From positions 94,348,912 to 94,412,911 of the forward strand of contig NC_088171.1 of NCBI RefSeq assembly GCF_028769735.1: 64,000 nt of DNA. The letters are read 5' to 3'. How positions within the stretch are numbered: position 1 is the first letter of the stretch; each line of letters begins with the position of its first letter. The notes beneath the pieces are model-generated. The model ran no database searches, had not been told where the DNA came from, and saw nothing but the letters and a program-made list of their open reading frames with translations. The position numbers and the translations under genes were made by a program. This DNA is from Zonotrichia leucophrys gambelii. Taxonomy: Eukaryota > Chordata > Aves > Passeriformes > Passerellidae. This document shows, piece by piece, positions 38,041 to 49,995 of the stretch.

Positions 38041-40690
38041 ATATCCCTGTTACCCTGTTTACACATCTGAATAAAAAAAGAATAAAAGTGGAAAGCCTAG
38101 TGAGATACTCTGGATCTGATTGAGCATAATGATCCCCATACTAAGGAACAGAGAAGATATAGTATAATATATTATCAGTGCCAGAGGACCTTACCTTTAT
38201 CAAGGTATCGTCTTGTTTCCTCTCTTCACTCTTAAGTTTCAATTTGTGCTTTAGAGGATTTTCTGCCTCTCAGAAAGGCAAAGTGGCCTACTTGTTCCCC
38301 TATAATCACGTTGCACACAAAACATAATTAGGTGGTTTACCAAGTCCTGTGGGATTGCTCCTCATAAAAGAAAACCAAATTCAGAGTTAATGCTCTTGGG
38401 ACTGGCGGCTCTAAACAGCTCATTGTCAGACTGATCTGTTCCTAAAATCCCTGAATGGGTGTGGGAAGCCCCTTGGAGTGTTCAATGATAATGTGGTTTT
38501 CCTCTTTCATTAACTTTTGTGTACAAACAGCTATCATGCTCACTGGATACTAAGCACTTTACTGCCCATCTACATCCACATCAATGCTACTTAAGGCTAA
38601 TCACATACTAACTACATCTCCCAGTGACAAAGCTGCATCCCCACTCTGTCTGTATTGATCTCCCATCAGTCATTTGTAAGTGACCCTGCTAGACATGGGC
38701 CTTGGGCATTTTTCCAATACAAAAGCCACTTAACATTAAAATTGCAGAATCTCTTTTGGCTGTTTTACAAGTCTTTATCAAAAGCGTATAAAAACCTACC
38801 TTTAATCATAACTACTCTATGAATTTTTTTCACCTTTGACCATTGACCCCTTTAAGATAACGAGAGCGTTTGTGCATCAGACTGCCCTCCTTGAAGTTTT
38901 ATTCATTGTCTGAGAGGGCCACTAGAAGCAGTGGCAAAAAATGCTGGAAAGGAAATCCTTTTGCAGCAATATTTGTTTCATTTTAACAATAGAACACTAA
39001 AAAGGGTCATTATTTCAGTCATTTATATGCCCTTTGGGTCATGTGCCCATCACTTTACCTCATTCAGATGAGCAGGCAGTAGGTCTGCCTTTCTGTTCCT
39101 AGTCCTTTGCCATGTACCCTTGTACTTCTTGGCACAGAGACCATGTTTGTTTTGCATGTCTATGTGAAAAGCCAAACTAGTACAAATTCTTTTACTCTAT
39201 CATTGCCACATATGAACACTGAATATATAATTTCAGACACTTTGTGGTTGTTGGATCTTGTTCAGAAGGTTAGATGAGAATTTTAATTGCATAATTCTGC
39301 CATCCTTTCTTTTCTGTACTGTTTCAAGTTCTTTCTAATTTGAGGATACATCTATGGCTGCAGAACAAGCTTAACAACTGTCTTTTTTTGAAGTTCCATA
39401 CTTGTCCAACCAAATCAGCTTGTAACGTAGTTTGGCTGTGTTCAAGTGGTAACTATTTTAACAATTTATCTGGTCATGTACAAGGTTGTTCACAATGCCC
39501 CGTGGAAATTATTAAAAAATATTTGTGGTGGAAATGTACATTGTTTGCATACAAGCCTGTAAGGTCTCCTCCTTGCTAGAGCTCCAACTTGTTTTATTTG
39601 TTTGACTCTGAAACTTTAAACATTTCACAGACAAGTCTGACTTTATTCCCATAAGAGGATTCATCAGTGCATTTGAAGGGCCATATGTTGAGTTGACACT
39701 ATCAACTATAGGCAATATGCCAACGAAGTACTCAGGCAGGCAGCTTTTCCTCAGCTCACATACTATCTTTTTTTTGACTATCTATTTTGATTTGTGTCTC
39801 ATAAAATGCATCAATTACATATATAAGGAGAATTTCTCCACAGGATGTTAATGGAGTAGTGTACAGTAAAAGGTCAAAAGCACTGTGACTGATCCTCTCA
39901 GAATAACATCCAGGGAAAGCTTTCCTAAAAAAAGACAAAGTATTTATAGTAACGATAGCAAAATACAAATGCCACTTTGGAGTCTATTTGTCTAAATAAA
40001 TGGCTCTCGGAATTTTTCACTCAGTGTGTTACTTAGGACTAAGACCAACCTGTCTGCTCCAAATTTCAGAGAATTTATACATGTGGGATGTTTGGCTATA
40101 TGAAAACAGGTCTGATAGGATGCCGGTATACTATAAAGGAAGCAAGATTAAAATGAACTCATCTAATGTGATGTGTTCGCTTCTTGTTGCATCATTTTGT
40201 GTCTGGCAGTATCACTGCTACGCAATGGCAATGTTGTGCTAGTAAATTCAATCATGCCAGTGACCATGAAAAGTGAGGTGCTCTCAGCACCCCTGCCAAA
40301 CACCAAATTTGGTGGAAATTTGTGTATGACTCGAATCAGTGTTTCTGTTCTCTCAGTACCCTCAGAGAAACCTGTGCTGAAAAATTGTTATGGTTGTAAC
40401 CACATCGTAGATGGTTCACCTGGTGATGGAAGTAACTCTGTGATGGGGCATTAACAGCCTTGGATCACACTCCCTGAGGTGTTGGACTGAAGCATGCCAG
40501 TTGGCCAGAGTCTTGTGCCTAACTTAGCTATTTTGGACAGTAACTTTGAAATTTCACGATGGACAGCTAGAAAAGATTTTTTTATGGCGTTACAGTTGCA
40601 ATACATATATAGTACTAGTCCAACTTACAAAGAATTATATTTCTTCCAGACTTTAATTAAGCACATAATCCATTTTCCACCAAATGTATT

Positions 40691-40694
<4 letters not shown>
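38041..40694. other. Unique AT-rich sequence, nothing recognised
   Basis: Short frames only. The part around 38830-39060 looks little disturbed by repeats and could be conserved non-coding DNA, which I cannot test. Confidence 0.4.

Positions 40695-40747
<53 letters not shown>
40695..40747. repeat. (TA)n microsatellite, about 26 units
   Basis: An uninterrupted run of alternating T and A lies here. Such pure tracts are usually variable in length between individuals and are self-complementary. Confidence 0.97.
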
Positions 40748-40750
<3 letters not shown>

Positions 40751-42373
40751 ACTGTATTTCTTAAACTGTTTTTTAATAAACCAGAGAAGGTAAGTAACCT
40801 AATTGACTCTTACCTGGATTATAAGCTAATTAAGCTAATTAATGGGTTTTATAACAAGCCCAGCCATTGTCTTTGTGTTCTGGGGAACTGTGAGGAGCTT
40901 TTAAGAGTCTGTGGGGGAACTCTAAAAAATTCCGACTAAAGGACAGGATAAAAGACAAGACCCCACCTTACAGAGACTGGTTCTAAACAGAATTTTTCAG
41001 GTTGGATGGATTTTGAGGTTCCTCTCAGAACGTATATTTGTTCCAGAGAGAGGAAAACCAGGTTCCTGGCATATTGGAATCAGAACTCAAAAACTTTTAA
41101 AAAGAAGCGCAGAAAGACTGCAGCTTTCTTATGGGAAACAGTGCAGAAAAAACAACTTGTACTAAAGTTATCATGGGGAATTTCCAGGAGAGACAAATTC
41201 CAAGTGAGGATAATGGAGATATATAAGCAACATTCATAGAAAGGAATCAGAATGCAAAATGTTGCAAGAAAAAAAAAGGTAAAACCTTTAATACCAAAAG
41301 TAATGGGAGAAATTGAGACAGGGATACAGAAGAGAAAAGAATAATTTCCTCATTAAACTGAGATACATATTTTTTAACTTCCTTCATTTGCTGCACATTC
41401 AGGGGGCAGATGCTCTCAGCTGATGCCAAACCAGAGTAAATTCTTCTGCTCCTCTTCCTTTAAGATGCTGAGGGAGATCTATCAGCATCTGCTGCAGCAG
41501 AGAAAGCTTTTCTCAACAAAGAAAATTACTGTCACAGAGGTTAACTATGGGAATGGTGCCTACCTGGTATGGCTAAGAGCCTGGACTGTTGAGTCTTCAT
41601 ACACCTGGGAAACTCTAACCATACCAGTAAAGTTACCCCAGCCTTCCCTGAAATGAACAGATACACATTGGAGTGTGTAACCTGCCTCAATGTTTGACTC
41701 CTTTGGAGAGCAAAAAAAAGTGCCATGTGTTGCAAGTCAACATCTAAAGTTGCTGCTCAATCAATGTATTCCATTGGAATCTTACTAGGCAACTTACAAC
41801 ATTTATTAAATAATTATATGTTATTTTCACTTTCCTATTTTAGATCCCTTCTTTCAAACATAAATAATTTCTTGCATTCTTTCTTCCATAGGCTTATTTT
41901 AAACAGATAAACTTTGGATTGCAGTTGTTGCATCCATAGAATCTTAATGCCTAACCTCAAAAATCCAAATGCTAAATAAAGTCTTTCCCTCCAGAGCTCT
42001 AACTATATCCATTTCTCTGTTTTATTTCTGTTAGGCTTTTTTCATTCTTCAACAAAAGAATAAGTAAATCCTCATTATCCAGAATCAGTTGAGGCTTGTC
42101 TATATAAAGAATATGTTGTGGTTTTTTGTGAGTCTGTATGTGTGTGCAGAACTGCACTGCATTAGCATTCTTGAATACAGGCTTTTTAATGTACTAATCT
42201 TAGGAAGGTAAAATCAACATTCAAATGGTAATTATTTAGGAAGTAAATTGATCAATTTGTCCTAAGCTCCATGAAGATGAACTGAGGTCAATCCACTTTG
42301 CCTATTAAGATTTTGAAGATATCTGGTTGGATTACTTTCACAGTGAGCTCCTGTTTTCTGCTGAGGTTTAAAG
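40748..42373. other. Unique AT-rich sequence, nothing recognised
   Basis: A basic 77-codon plus-strand frame at 41006-41239 has no recognisable domain. A short 9-base duplication (TAAGCTAAT) lies at about 40821-40840. No interspersed repeat is identified. Confidence 0.45.
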
Positions 42374-42416
<43 letters not shown>

Positions 42417-42419
42417 GAA
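42374..42419. repeat. 46-base uninterrupted A run
   Basis: Positions 42374-42419 are all A, followed by a short purine-rich AGAAAAG tail. It could be a homopolymer expansion or the poly(A) tail of a retrocopy. I do not recognise the 300 bases upstream as a processed gene copy. Confidence 0.97.
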
Positions 42420-42420
42420 A

Positions 42421-43036
42421 ATATAGACTAACAGAACTTTAATGTTAGACCTTAGGAAAAACAAACTTTTTATGTAAACACAATTTCCCTGGTCCCAGCA
42501 AGATGTCCATGTAAATAACCTCTGTGTTATTAGCTTTTAGTACTATAGTTCTCCCTGTGATGAAAGTGAAATAGTTGGCAACCAAACAGAGTTGAGCTGT
42601 CTTGGTTCTACGGCCCTATATATATACTCTGAGTTATTTTTTAAGTCTTGGGAATGTGTAGAGCAACTACAATCTATATGGAAGAGAGACTGAAAGAACT
42701 TTAAGGCAACCTATTGAAACAACTCTGTAATTTCAAAACTGAGCAGAGTGAATTTTTTTAACTCAAACAAAACATTACAAAATTGTTATATCTAAAATAA
42801 TATTCTATAAGTCTTAGAATTATCACATAAAGTGTTAGGGTAGAAGCATATAGTTTGTGATGGCAAATCATTAGGCCACATGAATTCAAATTCCATAAAA
42901 TCAAAACTTTTCTTTCATTTCAAGAAAAGTACATTTTGTAGAAAAACGGACAAATAGGCATAACATGTCTCGCTAGTGACTCTTTCTAGCTCTTCAGCTT
43001 AAAATATCCTCAGTTCAGAAATGGACCTGTGCATAT
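42421..43036. other. Unique AT-rich sequence, nothing recognised
   Basis: No gene, repeat or RNA feature is recognised between the A run and the CR1 tip. Confidence 0.5.
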
Positions 43037-43104
43037 CAAGGAGTTGGACTGAATGATCCTTGTGGATCCCCTCCAACTCAGCATATTCTGTGATTTTGTG
43101 ATTT
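43037..43104 (+). mobile_element. CR1 LINE 3' tip
   Basis: The sequence GTTGGACTGAATGATCCTTG followed by TCCAACTCAGCATATTC and then ATTCTGTG/ATTTTGTG is the sense-strand extreme 3' end of a CR1 element. The closing eight-base near-repeats are the characteristic CR1 terminus. Only about 70 bases remain, so this is a very short 5'-truncated insertion or a relic of a larger one. Confidence 0.9.
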
Positions 43105-43328
43105 TTTTCCACTGTCTCACCACTTTTCTAGAGGTACTTTCCAGATGGTAAAGATTCCTTAGGTCTTAACCATTTTTTCTGAGAGTATAATAAAAGTATG
43201 GTAATTTCATATGGATTTTCCTAATGATTCTTTGACGTAAAGCACTTCATAAATAAGAAAATGAGTAAGAGAGCAGTAACTCATTTCATATAGTGTTTTC
43301 CAGCTCATCATTGTCTTCATCATTGGTG

Positions 43329-43334
43329 GCTTGA
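43329..43334. repeat. Target-site duplication, left copy
   Basis: GCTTGA directly precedes the LTR that starts at 43335. It is repeated exactly at 43843-43848. Confidence 0.85.
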
Positions 43335-43842
43335 TGTGGGAGTTGGACTGGCTGGGATGGACAGTGACTTGGCCTTGACTGAATACACAGAGGCATCAAT
43401 CTGAGACCATGGGAAACAGGAAGCTAAGGAGGATAACATCTATCTAAGTTACAGAGAGCTGTGTGGAATCATGGGAAAGGTTGTTTAAATATGTTCCTGC
43501 CAAATAAGGTGGTGTTCTGAGTTCTGGTTAGCGATTGGTTAGTTATGTTCTCCATATAAGGTAATGTTTGTAGTTCTTCTTGTTCATTGGTTCCCTGCCC
43601 TCAGCCAGCACTATATATTGTCAAGTTTTTCCCATTTCAAGGTCTTTGAAGCAGCCGTACATTGCATATGGATTATCCCTTTATTTGTACATTATTAAGG
43701 TTTTGCTTTCTGGGTTTACTTTGTCATTCCCACTTCTTCATTGCCAATGTTAGCTGACGTTCCTGAAGGCAGGCAATGTCACAAGTCCTTGTCACCCTGC
43801 TGCCAAGGATCCATTGCTGCTCCCAAGGACTGGGCGGTGACA
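43335..43842 (+). mobile_element. Solo LTR (508 bp) with exact 6-bp target duplication
   Basis: The element begins TGTGGGAGTTGGACTGG and ends GGGCGGTGACA. It is flanked on both sides by GCTTGA, which supports exact boundaries. A TATA-like CTATATATTG lies at 43611-43620, with another ATATAAG at about 43554-43560. A degenerate polyadenylation-type ATTATTAAGG is at 43691-43700, followed by a T- and C-rich U5-like part; this order gives plus orientation. A 6-bp duplication is the usual size for class II, betaretrovirus-like ERVs (ERVK). There is no internal sequence, so it is a solo LTR. I inferred it from structure; I do not recall a named consensus. Confidence 0.8.
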
Positions 43843-43848
43843 GCTTGA
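43843..43848. repeat. Target-site duplication, right copy
   Basis: GCTTGA directly follows the terminal CA of the LTR and is identical to 43329-43334. Confidence 0.85.
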
Positions 43849-44008
43849 AGATTAATTTGCTGGGGCTCCCAAATTATCTGCCTTGGACTTGATTTCAATA
43901 TCAAGGTTGTGAAAACCAAAGAAGACTAGTGGACACTGCAGAATTTTTCAAGACAGGGTAAGTTTCACCATTTAGGAAATCATTTAGTTATCTATGTGCT
44001 CACTGAAA

Positions 44009-44915
44009 CACAGAATCACAGAAAAAGGTAAGTTGGAAGGGACCAAGAAGGATCACCAAGCACAACTCCACGCTCTGCACAGGACAGCTCCAAGTGTCAC
44101 ACTTTGTGCCTTAAGAGCCCTGTCCAAATTATCCTTGAACTCTGGCAGGCTGGTGCTGTGACCACTTCCCTGGGGAGCCTGTTCCAGTGCCCAAACACCC
44201 TCTGGGTGAATAATCTTTTTCTAATATCAAACACAAGCCTCCCCTGACACAACTTCAGACCATTCCCTTGGGCTCTGTCACTAGTCCTGTTGCAGGGAAG
44301 AGATCATTGCTTGCCCCTCCTCTTCCCCTCATGAGGAAGTTGTAACTGCAGTGATGTCTCCTCCAGGCTGAACACACAAAATTACCTCAGCTGCTCCTCA
44401 TATGACTTCCCCTTGAGACCCTTCACCATCTTCACTGCCCTCCTTTGGACATTCTCTAATAGTTTAATATTTTATATTGTGGCATCCAAAACTGCCCCCA
44501 GCACTGGAGGTGAGGCTGCCCCAGTGCAGAGCAGAGCAGGACAATCCCCTCCCTTGCCTGGCTGGTGATGCTGTGCCTGATGCCCCCAGGACACACCTGG
44601 CCCTCCTGGCTGCCAGGGCAGTGCTGACTCAGGTTCAACTTGCCATTGACCAGAATCCTCAGGTCCCTTACCATGGCACTGCATTCCAGCATCTCACTCC
44701 CCAGTCTGCCTGTACATCCAGGGTTGCTGTGTCCTGGGTTCAGAATCTTTCACTTGCTCTTTTTGAACTTCATATTTTTGGTAATTGCCCAGTCCTCTAA
44801 TTTGTTGAGGTCTTGAAGAGACTCCTTTGTCTTTGAGAGAGAGTGAATAGCCCCTCACACTTTTGTATTGTCTGTAAACTTGCTTAGCATCCCTTCTAGT
44901 CCTGAACCTGCATCG
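44009..44915 (-). mobile_element. CR1 LINE, 5'-truncated copy of a second subfamily
   Basis: Read on the minus strand, this is the reverse-transcriptase end and 3' untranslated region of CR1. The element terminus is at about 44009 (plus strand CACAGAATCACAGAA) and the truncation is near 44915. The catalytic FADDTK block reads FTDNTK at 44867-44878, so the second aspartate position is altered. The 3' region (plus-strand words AAATTATCCTTGAACTC, CCCTGGGGAGCCTGTTCCAG, CTCTGGGTGAATAATCTTT) differs from that of the 27-kb copy and belongs to another CR1 subfamily. Several frame changes and stops show it is dead. The GC-richer middle produces overlapping chance frames near 44456-44800. Confidence 0.93.
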
Positions 44916-45069
44916 TAGTGCAGAAGCAGCTGGACTCAGAACCCTGCAGGGATTTAGTCAAAGCACTATTAGTCAAGGATTTGTAAAGATGAGGGCTGGA
45001 AGCAGTCACTGCACATAGCAGGAGGAAGGTTCTTCCTCCTCAGATTTTGGTAAGTGGGGCTGATACCTT

Positions 45070-45620
45070 CTGCAACAGGTCTGAGGCTCTGGAACTAGGC
45101 TTAGGACCACAGATGAGGTGGGAGGTCCTTTTGAGACAATGGGGCCTCCTAAAGCAGTACCACCTGTACCCTGCATCAAGACCTCCTCTGTTAACAGGAG
45201 AAGAACAGTAATTGTTATAGGAGACTCCCTTCTAAGGGGAGCAGAGTTCCTTATATGCAGACTGGACCCAACTCACAGGGAAGTCTGGTGTCACCCAGGG
45301 GCTCAGAGAAGGGACATTACTGGAATGGTAATGGGACATACTGGACATTACTGGCCTAATAAGGCCCTCTGAATGCTATCCACAATTGGTTGTTTAAACT
45401 GGCAGGGAAGAAGTAACAAAAAGGTGACTGAGGGCTATCAAAGGAGGCTTTGGGGCCCTGGAAACATTGGGAGAGGGATCAGGAGCCCAGGTAGTGATTT
45501 TCCTGATTCTTCCAGTTACAAGGAATAATACTAATAGTAATAGGCAGATCCATCAGGTTGATGTGTAACTCCAAAGTTGGTCTCAGTGGAAACATTGGTT
45601 TCCTGCTGATTTCTGGTCTC
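45070..45620 (+). pseudogene. CR1 ORF1 fragment with GDSL esterase-like motif
   Basis: The plus-strand translation from 45118 gives RRRTVIVIGDSLLRGAE, then ICRLDPTHREVWCHPGAQ and RRDIT. This matches the start of the esterase (SGNH/GDSL hydrolase-like) domain known in ORF1 of CR1 elements, where the GDS serine is at 45226-45228. Further 3', in a shifted frame around 45490-45560, comes a VVIFLILPV...NRQIHQVDV segment, like the later ORF1 region. The first frame ends at a stop at 45370-45372, so the copy is broken. It lies in the opposite orientation to the neighbouring CR1 3' fragment and includes no reverse transcriptase, so it is a separate piece, cut off at both ends. Confidence 0.85.
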
Positions 45621-47580
45621 ATTTGTGGCAAGAATGAAAACCACTGATATTAAAGGCTCTCATTTTATGGCAGTGGTATTGTCTTGTCCCGTCAAATGTG
45701 TTGTCTTGTGCAGCTGCAGCTGGAAGAGTTTTGTAGGCTGAAAGGTGAGAAGCTATCTACAAACATGTAGCTTCAGTCACTGTCTGGGTCTTCAAAAACC
45801 AACATTTTTAATGATTTCCATGGTAAGACTTCCTCTCTGTATGCAGTCTGCAGGACAATACATTCCTCACACGACCAGAGTCCTGGTATCAGGTAGGCAG
45901 CTTCCAGCTACTTTGGGAAAGAAACACAGGTACATGAGTATGGTAAGAGCTGGGGTGCAAGTGTTATCTATAGGCACCAAGGGGGCTTGGACTCTGAAAT
46001 ACTTCTGATCTTCAGTGAATATACAGTCCTTGTATATGCTTGTATATCCTTTCATGGAAATTGAGAAATCTTTTGAAATGTGTAGTTCATAATCATAAGG
46101 CCAGATGTATTTATAACTTCCTTTCAGAATCAATAAGGACAGATAATTATTTTATTTTGGAAATGCACAATTTTCATTGAGTGATTTTTTTTCCTGTGAG
46201 GTATTAAGAGTGCATTTGTTTCCCAAGTATATGTAAAGAATACTAGGAAAAATATGGTGATTCTTCCACAGTAAAAGAAAGAGATTCTCAGTTTTAGTGT
46301 GAATTTTACTGCTTTTTTGAGTCTATTTGCAGTATAATTCTAGTATTTGTCTGTCTTTCATTTCTTTCCTTTCCATGAGCTCAAGATGCATCAGCAAGTT
46401 TTCAAACAATAGTTCATCTGAAGAAAGACGATAGAAAGGAAAATTTTGTGCTATTATAGGGATCCGTCAAAATGGTAACATTTCCATGGAAATCTATAGC
46501 AGTAACTTCTGGTGTTCTTCAGATGTTTTATAAGACTTTAGGATATGTGGTGTATAGAGACAGTAGGAACAGATATTCTTGTGACCCCTCTGGACTACAC
46601 ATGAACTGGGTGCTTGTGACTGTGGGGAGCTTATTTGAAATATTGATTTAATATTCCCTAAATCTGAGTCCCAAACCTACTTTTTAGTATTTTTATGAAT
46701 CAAAACACTCCATATTTCTTGTACAGTTTCACTGCCCTCCAGGTTGAATTTTGCTTAATAATAGCGAGCTCCAGCCTGGTGGCAACGGATAAATTCCAAA
46801 TAACCTTTGACTTTACAATAAGAGACTTTGGTGAGTAGAGCAGTACATCAAATATTTCTGTGTGAATGCACAGTTGATTAATCACTGGAGTAGTGTTTGG
46901 AGATTGTCTTTAGACAGTTCAGTTGCAGATTTGAATGTCAGCATTATCATATATGAATCCCTTTCCTGTGTAGTGATAGCCTCAAGGAAGGCAACAGGAC
47001 TAATGATAAAATCAGTTTTGTACCTTTTATTTGCAAAACAGGTGTTTTCATGCAGAGGCCAATCAAAGATTCTCAAAGAAATAAAATTTTTTGATGCTCC
47101 ATGGATGAGGAACTATGGTATAGAGAGGAGGAAAACTGGAGCAAAAACAGGAACCCAGGAAGAAAATGCGCGTGCATATGTGCAGGAAGCTATGAACTCA
47201 GACAAGATGTGATTTGAAAAAGATTTACTGAATCTCTGAATCCATCTTTCTGCCAGGAGAGTATATTCCCTAGCAGAATTTCATGTGGAGGGAGAGACAG
47301 GAGAGAGAAGAAAGGACAAGAAAAACTATGCCATTCATAGTTACCGTTCATAAAAATCCACTTACTTAACATTAAAATTTAAGAAATAAGGCTTAAGGGA
47401 ATACTTGAAGTTCAAATGAGCTGAGTTCCCTTTCCTGTGTCCCGCCTAACTGGCTGTTGAATGGCAAGTGTGTATTTGGACATGAGAGGCCTTCTGATGA
47501 GACAATTCTGACTTTTATAAATAACAAGGTTCCTCCAGATTGTGAAGATAGACCTGAACCACCTGATGCTTATTTGTATT
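45621..47580. other. Unique AT-rich sequence, nothing recognised
   Basis: The first 60 to 70 bases may be the decayed end of the CR1 ORF1 fragment. Beyond that I see no gene or repeat; open frames are short and without motifs. Confidence 0.45.
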
Positions 47581-47892
47581 AGAATCATAGAATCACAGAA
47601 TGGTTTGTATTGGAAGGGACATTAAAGTTCCTCTGGTCCCAAACCCCTGCACTGGGCAGGGATACCTGCAGGAGATCAGGTTGTTCACAGCCCAGTCCAG
47701 CCTGGCTTTGTACGCTTTCAGGGATGGAGTATCTTCAGCCTCTCTGGTCAAGATGTGCCAGTGCCTTACCACCCTTATAGTAAAGAATTTTTTCCCAATA
47801 CCTAATCTAAACCTTCTCTCTTTCAGTTTAAAGCCATTACCCCTTGTCCTATCACTACATGCCCTTGTGAAATCTTCCTTTCCAGCTTGTCC
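47581..47892 (-). mobile_element. CR1 LINE 3' untranslated-region fragment
   Basis: The plus strand starts AGAATCATAGAATCACAGAA, which is the antisense of the CR1 terminal octamer repeat. It continues with TGGAAGGGACATTAAAG, CCTGCACTGGGCAGGGA, GTCCAGCCTGGCTTTG and CCTTGTCCTATCACTACATG, the standard antisense order of an avian CR1 3' region. It has no reverse-transcriptase coding sequence: the copy stops shortly after CCCTTGTGAAATCTTCC. The clean terminus and moderate divergence suggest a younger copy than the one at 37.9 kb. The plus-strand frame of 136 codons here is a product of the repeat, not a gene. Confidence 0.95.
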
Positions 47893-49699
47893 TATGGGTA
47901 TGAGAGAAGATTACTTTAATGGGAAATGTGATTATCAACTACAAAGAGGATTAAGCACAGCTCCTGTTACAACAGAGAGAAAAATTCACAAAGTAATTTG
48001 CAAATTGTAAAAACAGTATTTGGAACAATTATTTGGTTGGAGGACTATCCGCTATGAGAAGATGACGAGTACAATGGTATTGGCCAGAAAACTGCTTGGG
48101 AATAGACAGTATCGTCTTTTCAGTTCATAAGCTCTTATCTTTTGTAAAAGACTATTTATAGAAGTTACAGGAGTTCCTTTGGGTTTTGCCTTTCTCTTTT
48201 TCTTGTCTAACTTGTACTGCTAAATTTGGGAAAAGATATTTTGTATTATTTGGGAGTGAGAAGGGCAATCAAATGATACACGGGCAAATACGGAAAACAG
48301 TGGATGTGGGAAAGGGAGGATGGAGTTCAGTCTCTTTTGGAAACATCTCTCTATTCTCCCTGAGGTACTTTATGAAATCATTTAAGCTCTTTCTTACATT
48401 TGTAGTCTTTTTAGGCTATGAATACATCTGGTAAAAATTTTACTTCTATAACATATTCAGTTTTCCTGAATTTTCAAAGGTATTTATAAAGGACCATTTC
48501 TTTTGTATGTGCAGGTGAACTATCAATAACAGGCTGCAAGGTTTTGTCTTGTTGCTGAACCTCTGGCAACTTATTGTACACCTTGGAAAGCTCCCTATTC
48601 AGTTTTTGGGAACGCTGAAAGGTACTACAATGTATGGTTTCCAAATTTTCCCAGACGAGCACAGGAGAAATAAAAGGCCCATTTGTCCACATCATTAAAC
48701 CCCCTTGCAGTCTGGTACAATTGGCAGACTCTTCTCCAGAGAGAGTCAGAGCAAAAACTGCATGGTTTTTTCTAGGTCATGTTGGAAGGAGGCTGGCAGA
48801 GCTGTGTCAGACAACTTCTTCTATGTCTTCCTGAATGCAGGGGTTCAATCCTGAGATGTTCTCAGCAGTTTGAGTCCCACAAAAAACAAACCTATGCCTA
48901 TCTTCTTTTCAGGAATATTATATTCCCTTGAAAATCTGTATGTTTAAAAGCTGTGAAATGTGCGCTGTGAGTTTTGCACTTTTATTACTCTCTTTACTAT
49001 CTTCTATTCTTATTGACATTGTATGACTTTGTTAATAACATAGCCTTGGTCTTGCCTCTTTGACTTTTTTTTTAAAGTGAGGGAAAGGTATTTTATATTG
49101 CTACAGCACTAGAACTCAACAGAATTATGTGAAGGATTTTTTTTAATGGAAAGCATATAATGCAAGGCTGGTCCGTCCTTTAATAATATTGATATTCCTC
49201 TCCAAGCCCATTTGTATAATGCCAGTTTTGTATTACCTTGCTTGCTGTTTTTATTATCCACAGAATGCAAATTAACCTCTTGTGTTGTGGAAAGACTTGG
49301 CAACCATAGCCAAGACTGGGACAATGGGGTGCAGAAAGTCTCTCTATTTCAAAGAACTTAGAATAAATATATATTTTTTAATTATTCTTTGACCATCACC
49401 TTTCCTGTTTTATCCCTTGTTGGTTTAGGCAGAAGTAGGTCAAAGTAGGTCTAGATTTCATGGTTCCGGATGCGAAGGATCCTATTTGACTACTTAAATC
49501 ACAAACACCAGTTATATTGAAAGAATAGATTTAGCTTCAGCATTATTTGTAAAATAAAGCCCTGCAAGAATGGAAAGGACTTTCAACACAGAATTTAAAA
49601 CTGAAGAGCATGATTTATTCCATGAACCTTTATGTAAGTTTCAGTAAGTTTATTTAGATCTCAGTAAGTTTTATTCTTATGTGGAAACTGTTGAAGGGC
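47893..49699. other. Unique AT-rich sequence, nothing recognised
   Basis: Only short frames occur. Near 49629-49675 the word GTAAGTTT is repeated three times at irregular spacing. No interspersed repeat is identified. Confidence 0.45.
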
Positions 49700-49995
49700 A
49701 GCCATGAAAATGCCCAGGTATGGAACCACCGTTCAAAGCAGAAGCCATGCCGGTGGATCTGTGCCATGTTGGCTGCCATTGGCAGGAGGGTGCCAAGAAA
49801 ACTCTGTGCTGGATAGCAGACCCCGGGCACAGGGGCTTGCCCGGGTCGTGTGGGGCACACCTGGCCCTGAGCTGCCCAGCAGCACATGAGAGCATGGCAC
49901 TGTTAGAGCTGCCTGAGACTCCTCTCAGCTACCAGCCCAGCCTCCGCTCCTTCCCAGAGCAGAGGGCCAGCTCTTCTCCCCTTGGGCAGACAGAC
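49700..49995. other. GC-rich patch with small palindrome
   Basis: This interval is clearly richer in G and C than its surroundings and carries overlapping open frames on both strands. CCCGGGCA and TGCCCGGG, near 49823-49846, form an 8-bp perfect inverted repeat around an 8-base loop. I recognise no repeat family or exon. Confidence 0.5.

Noticed and set aside
49823..49846. 8-bp GC-rich inverted repeat as a terminator or hairpin RNA
   Set aside because: Too short, in a vertebrate context, with no transcript evidence; likely chance in a GC-rich patch.
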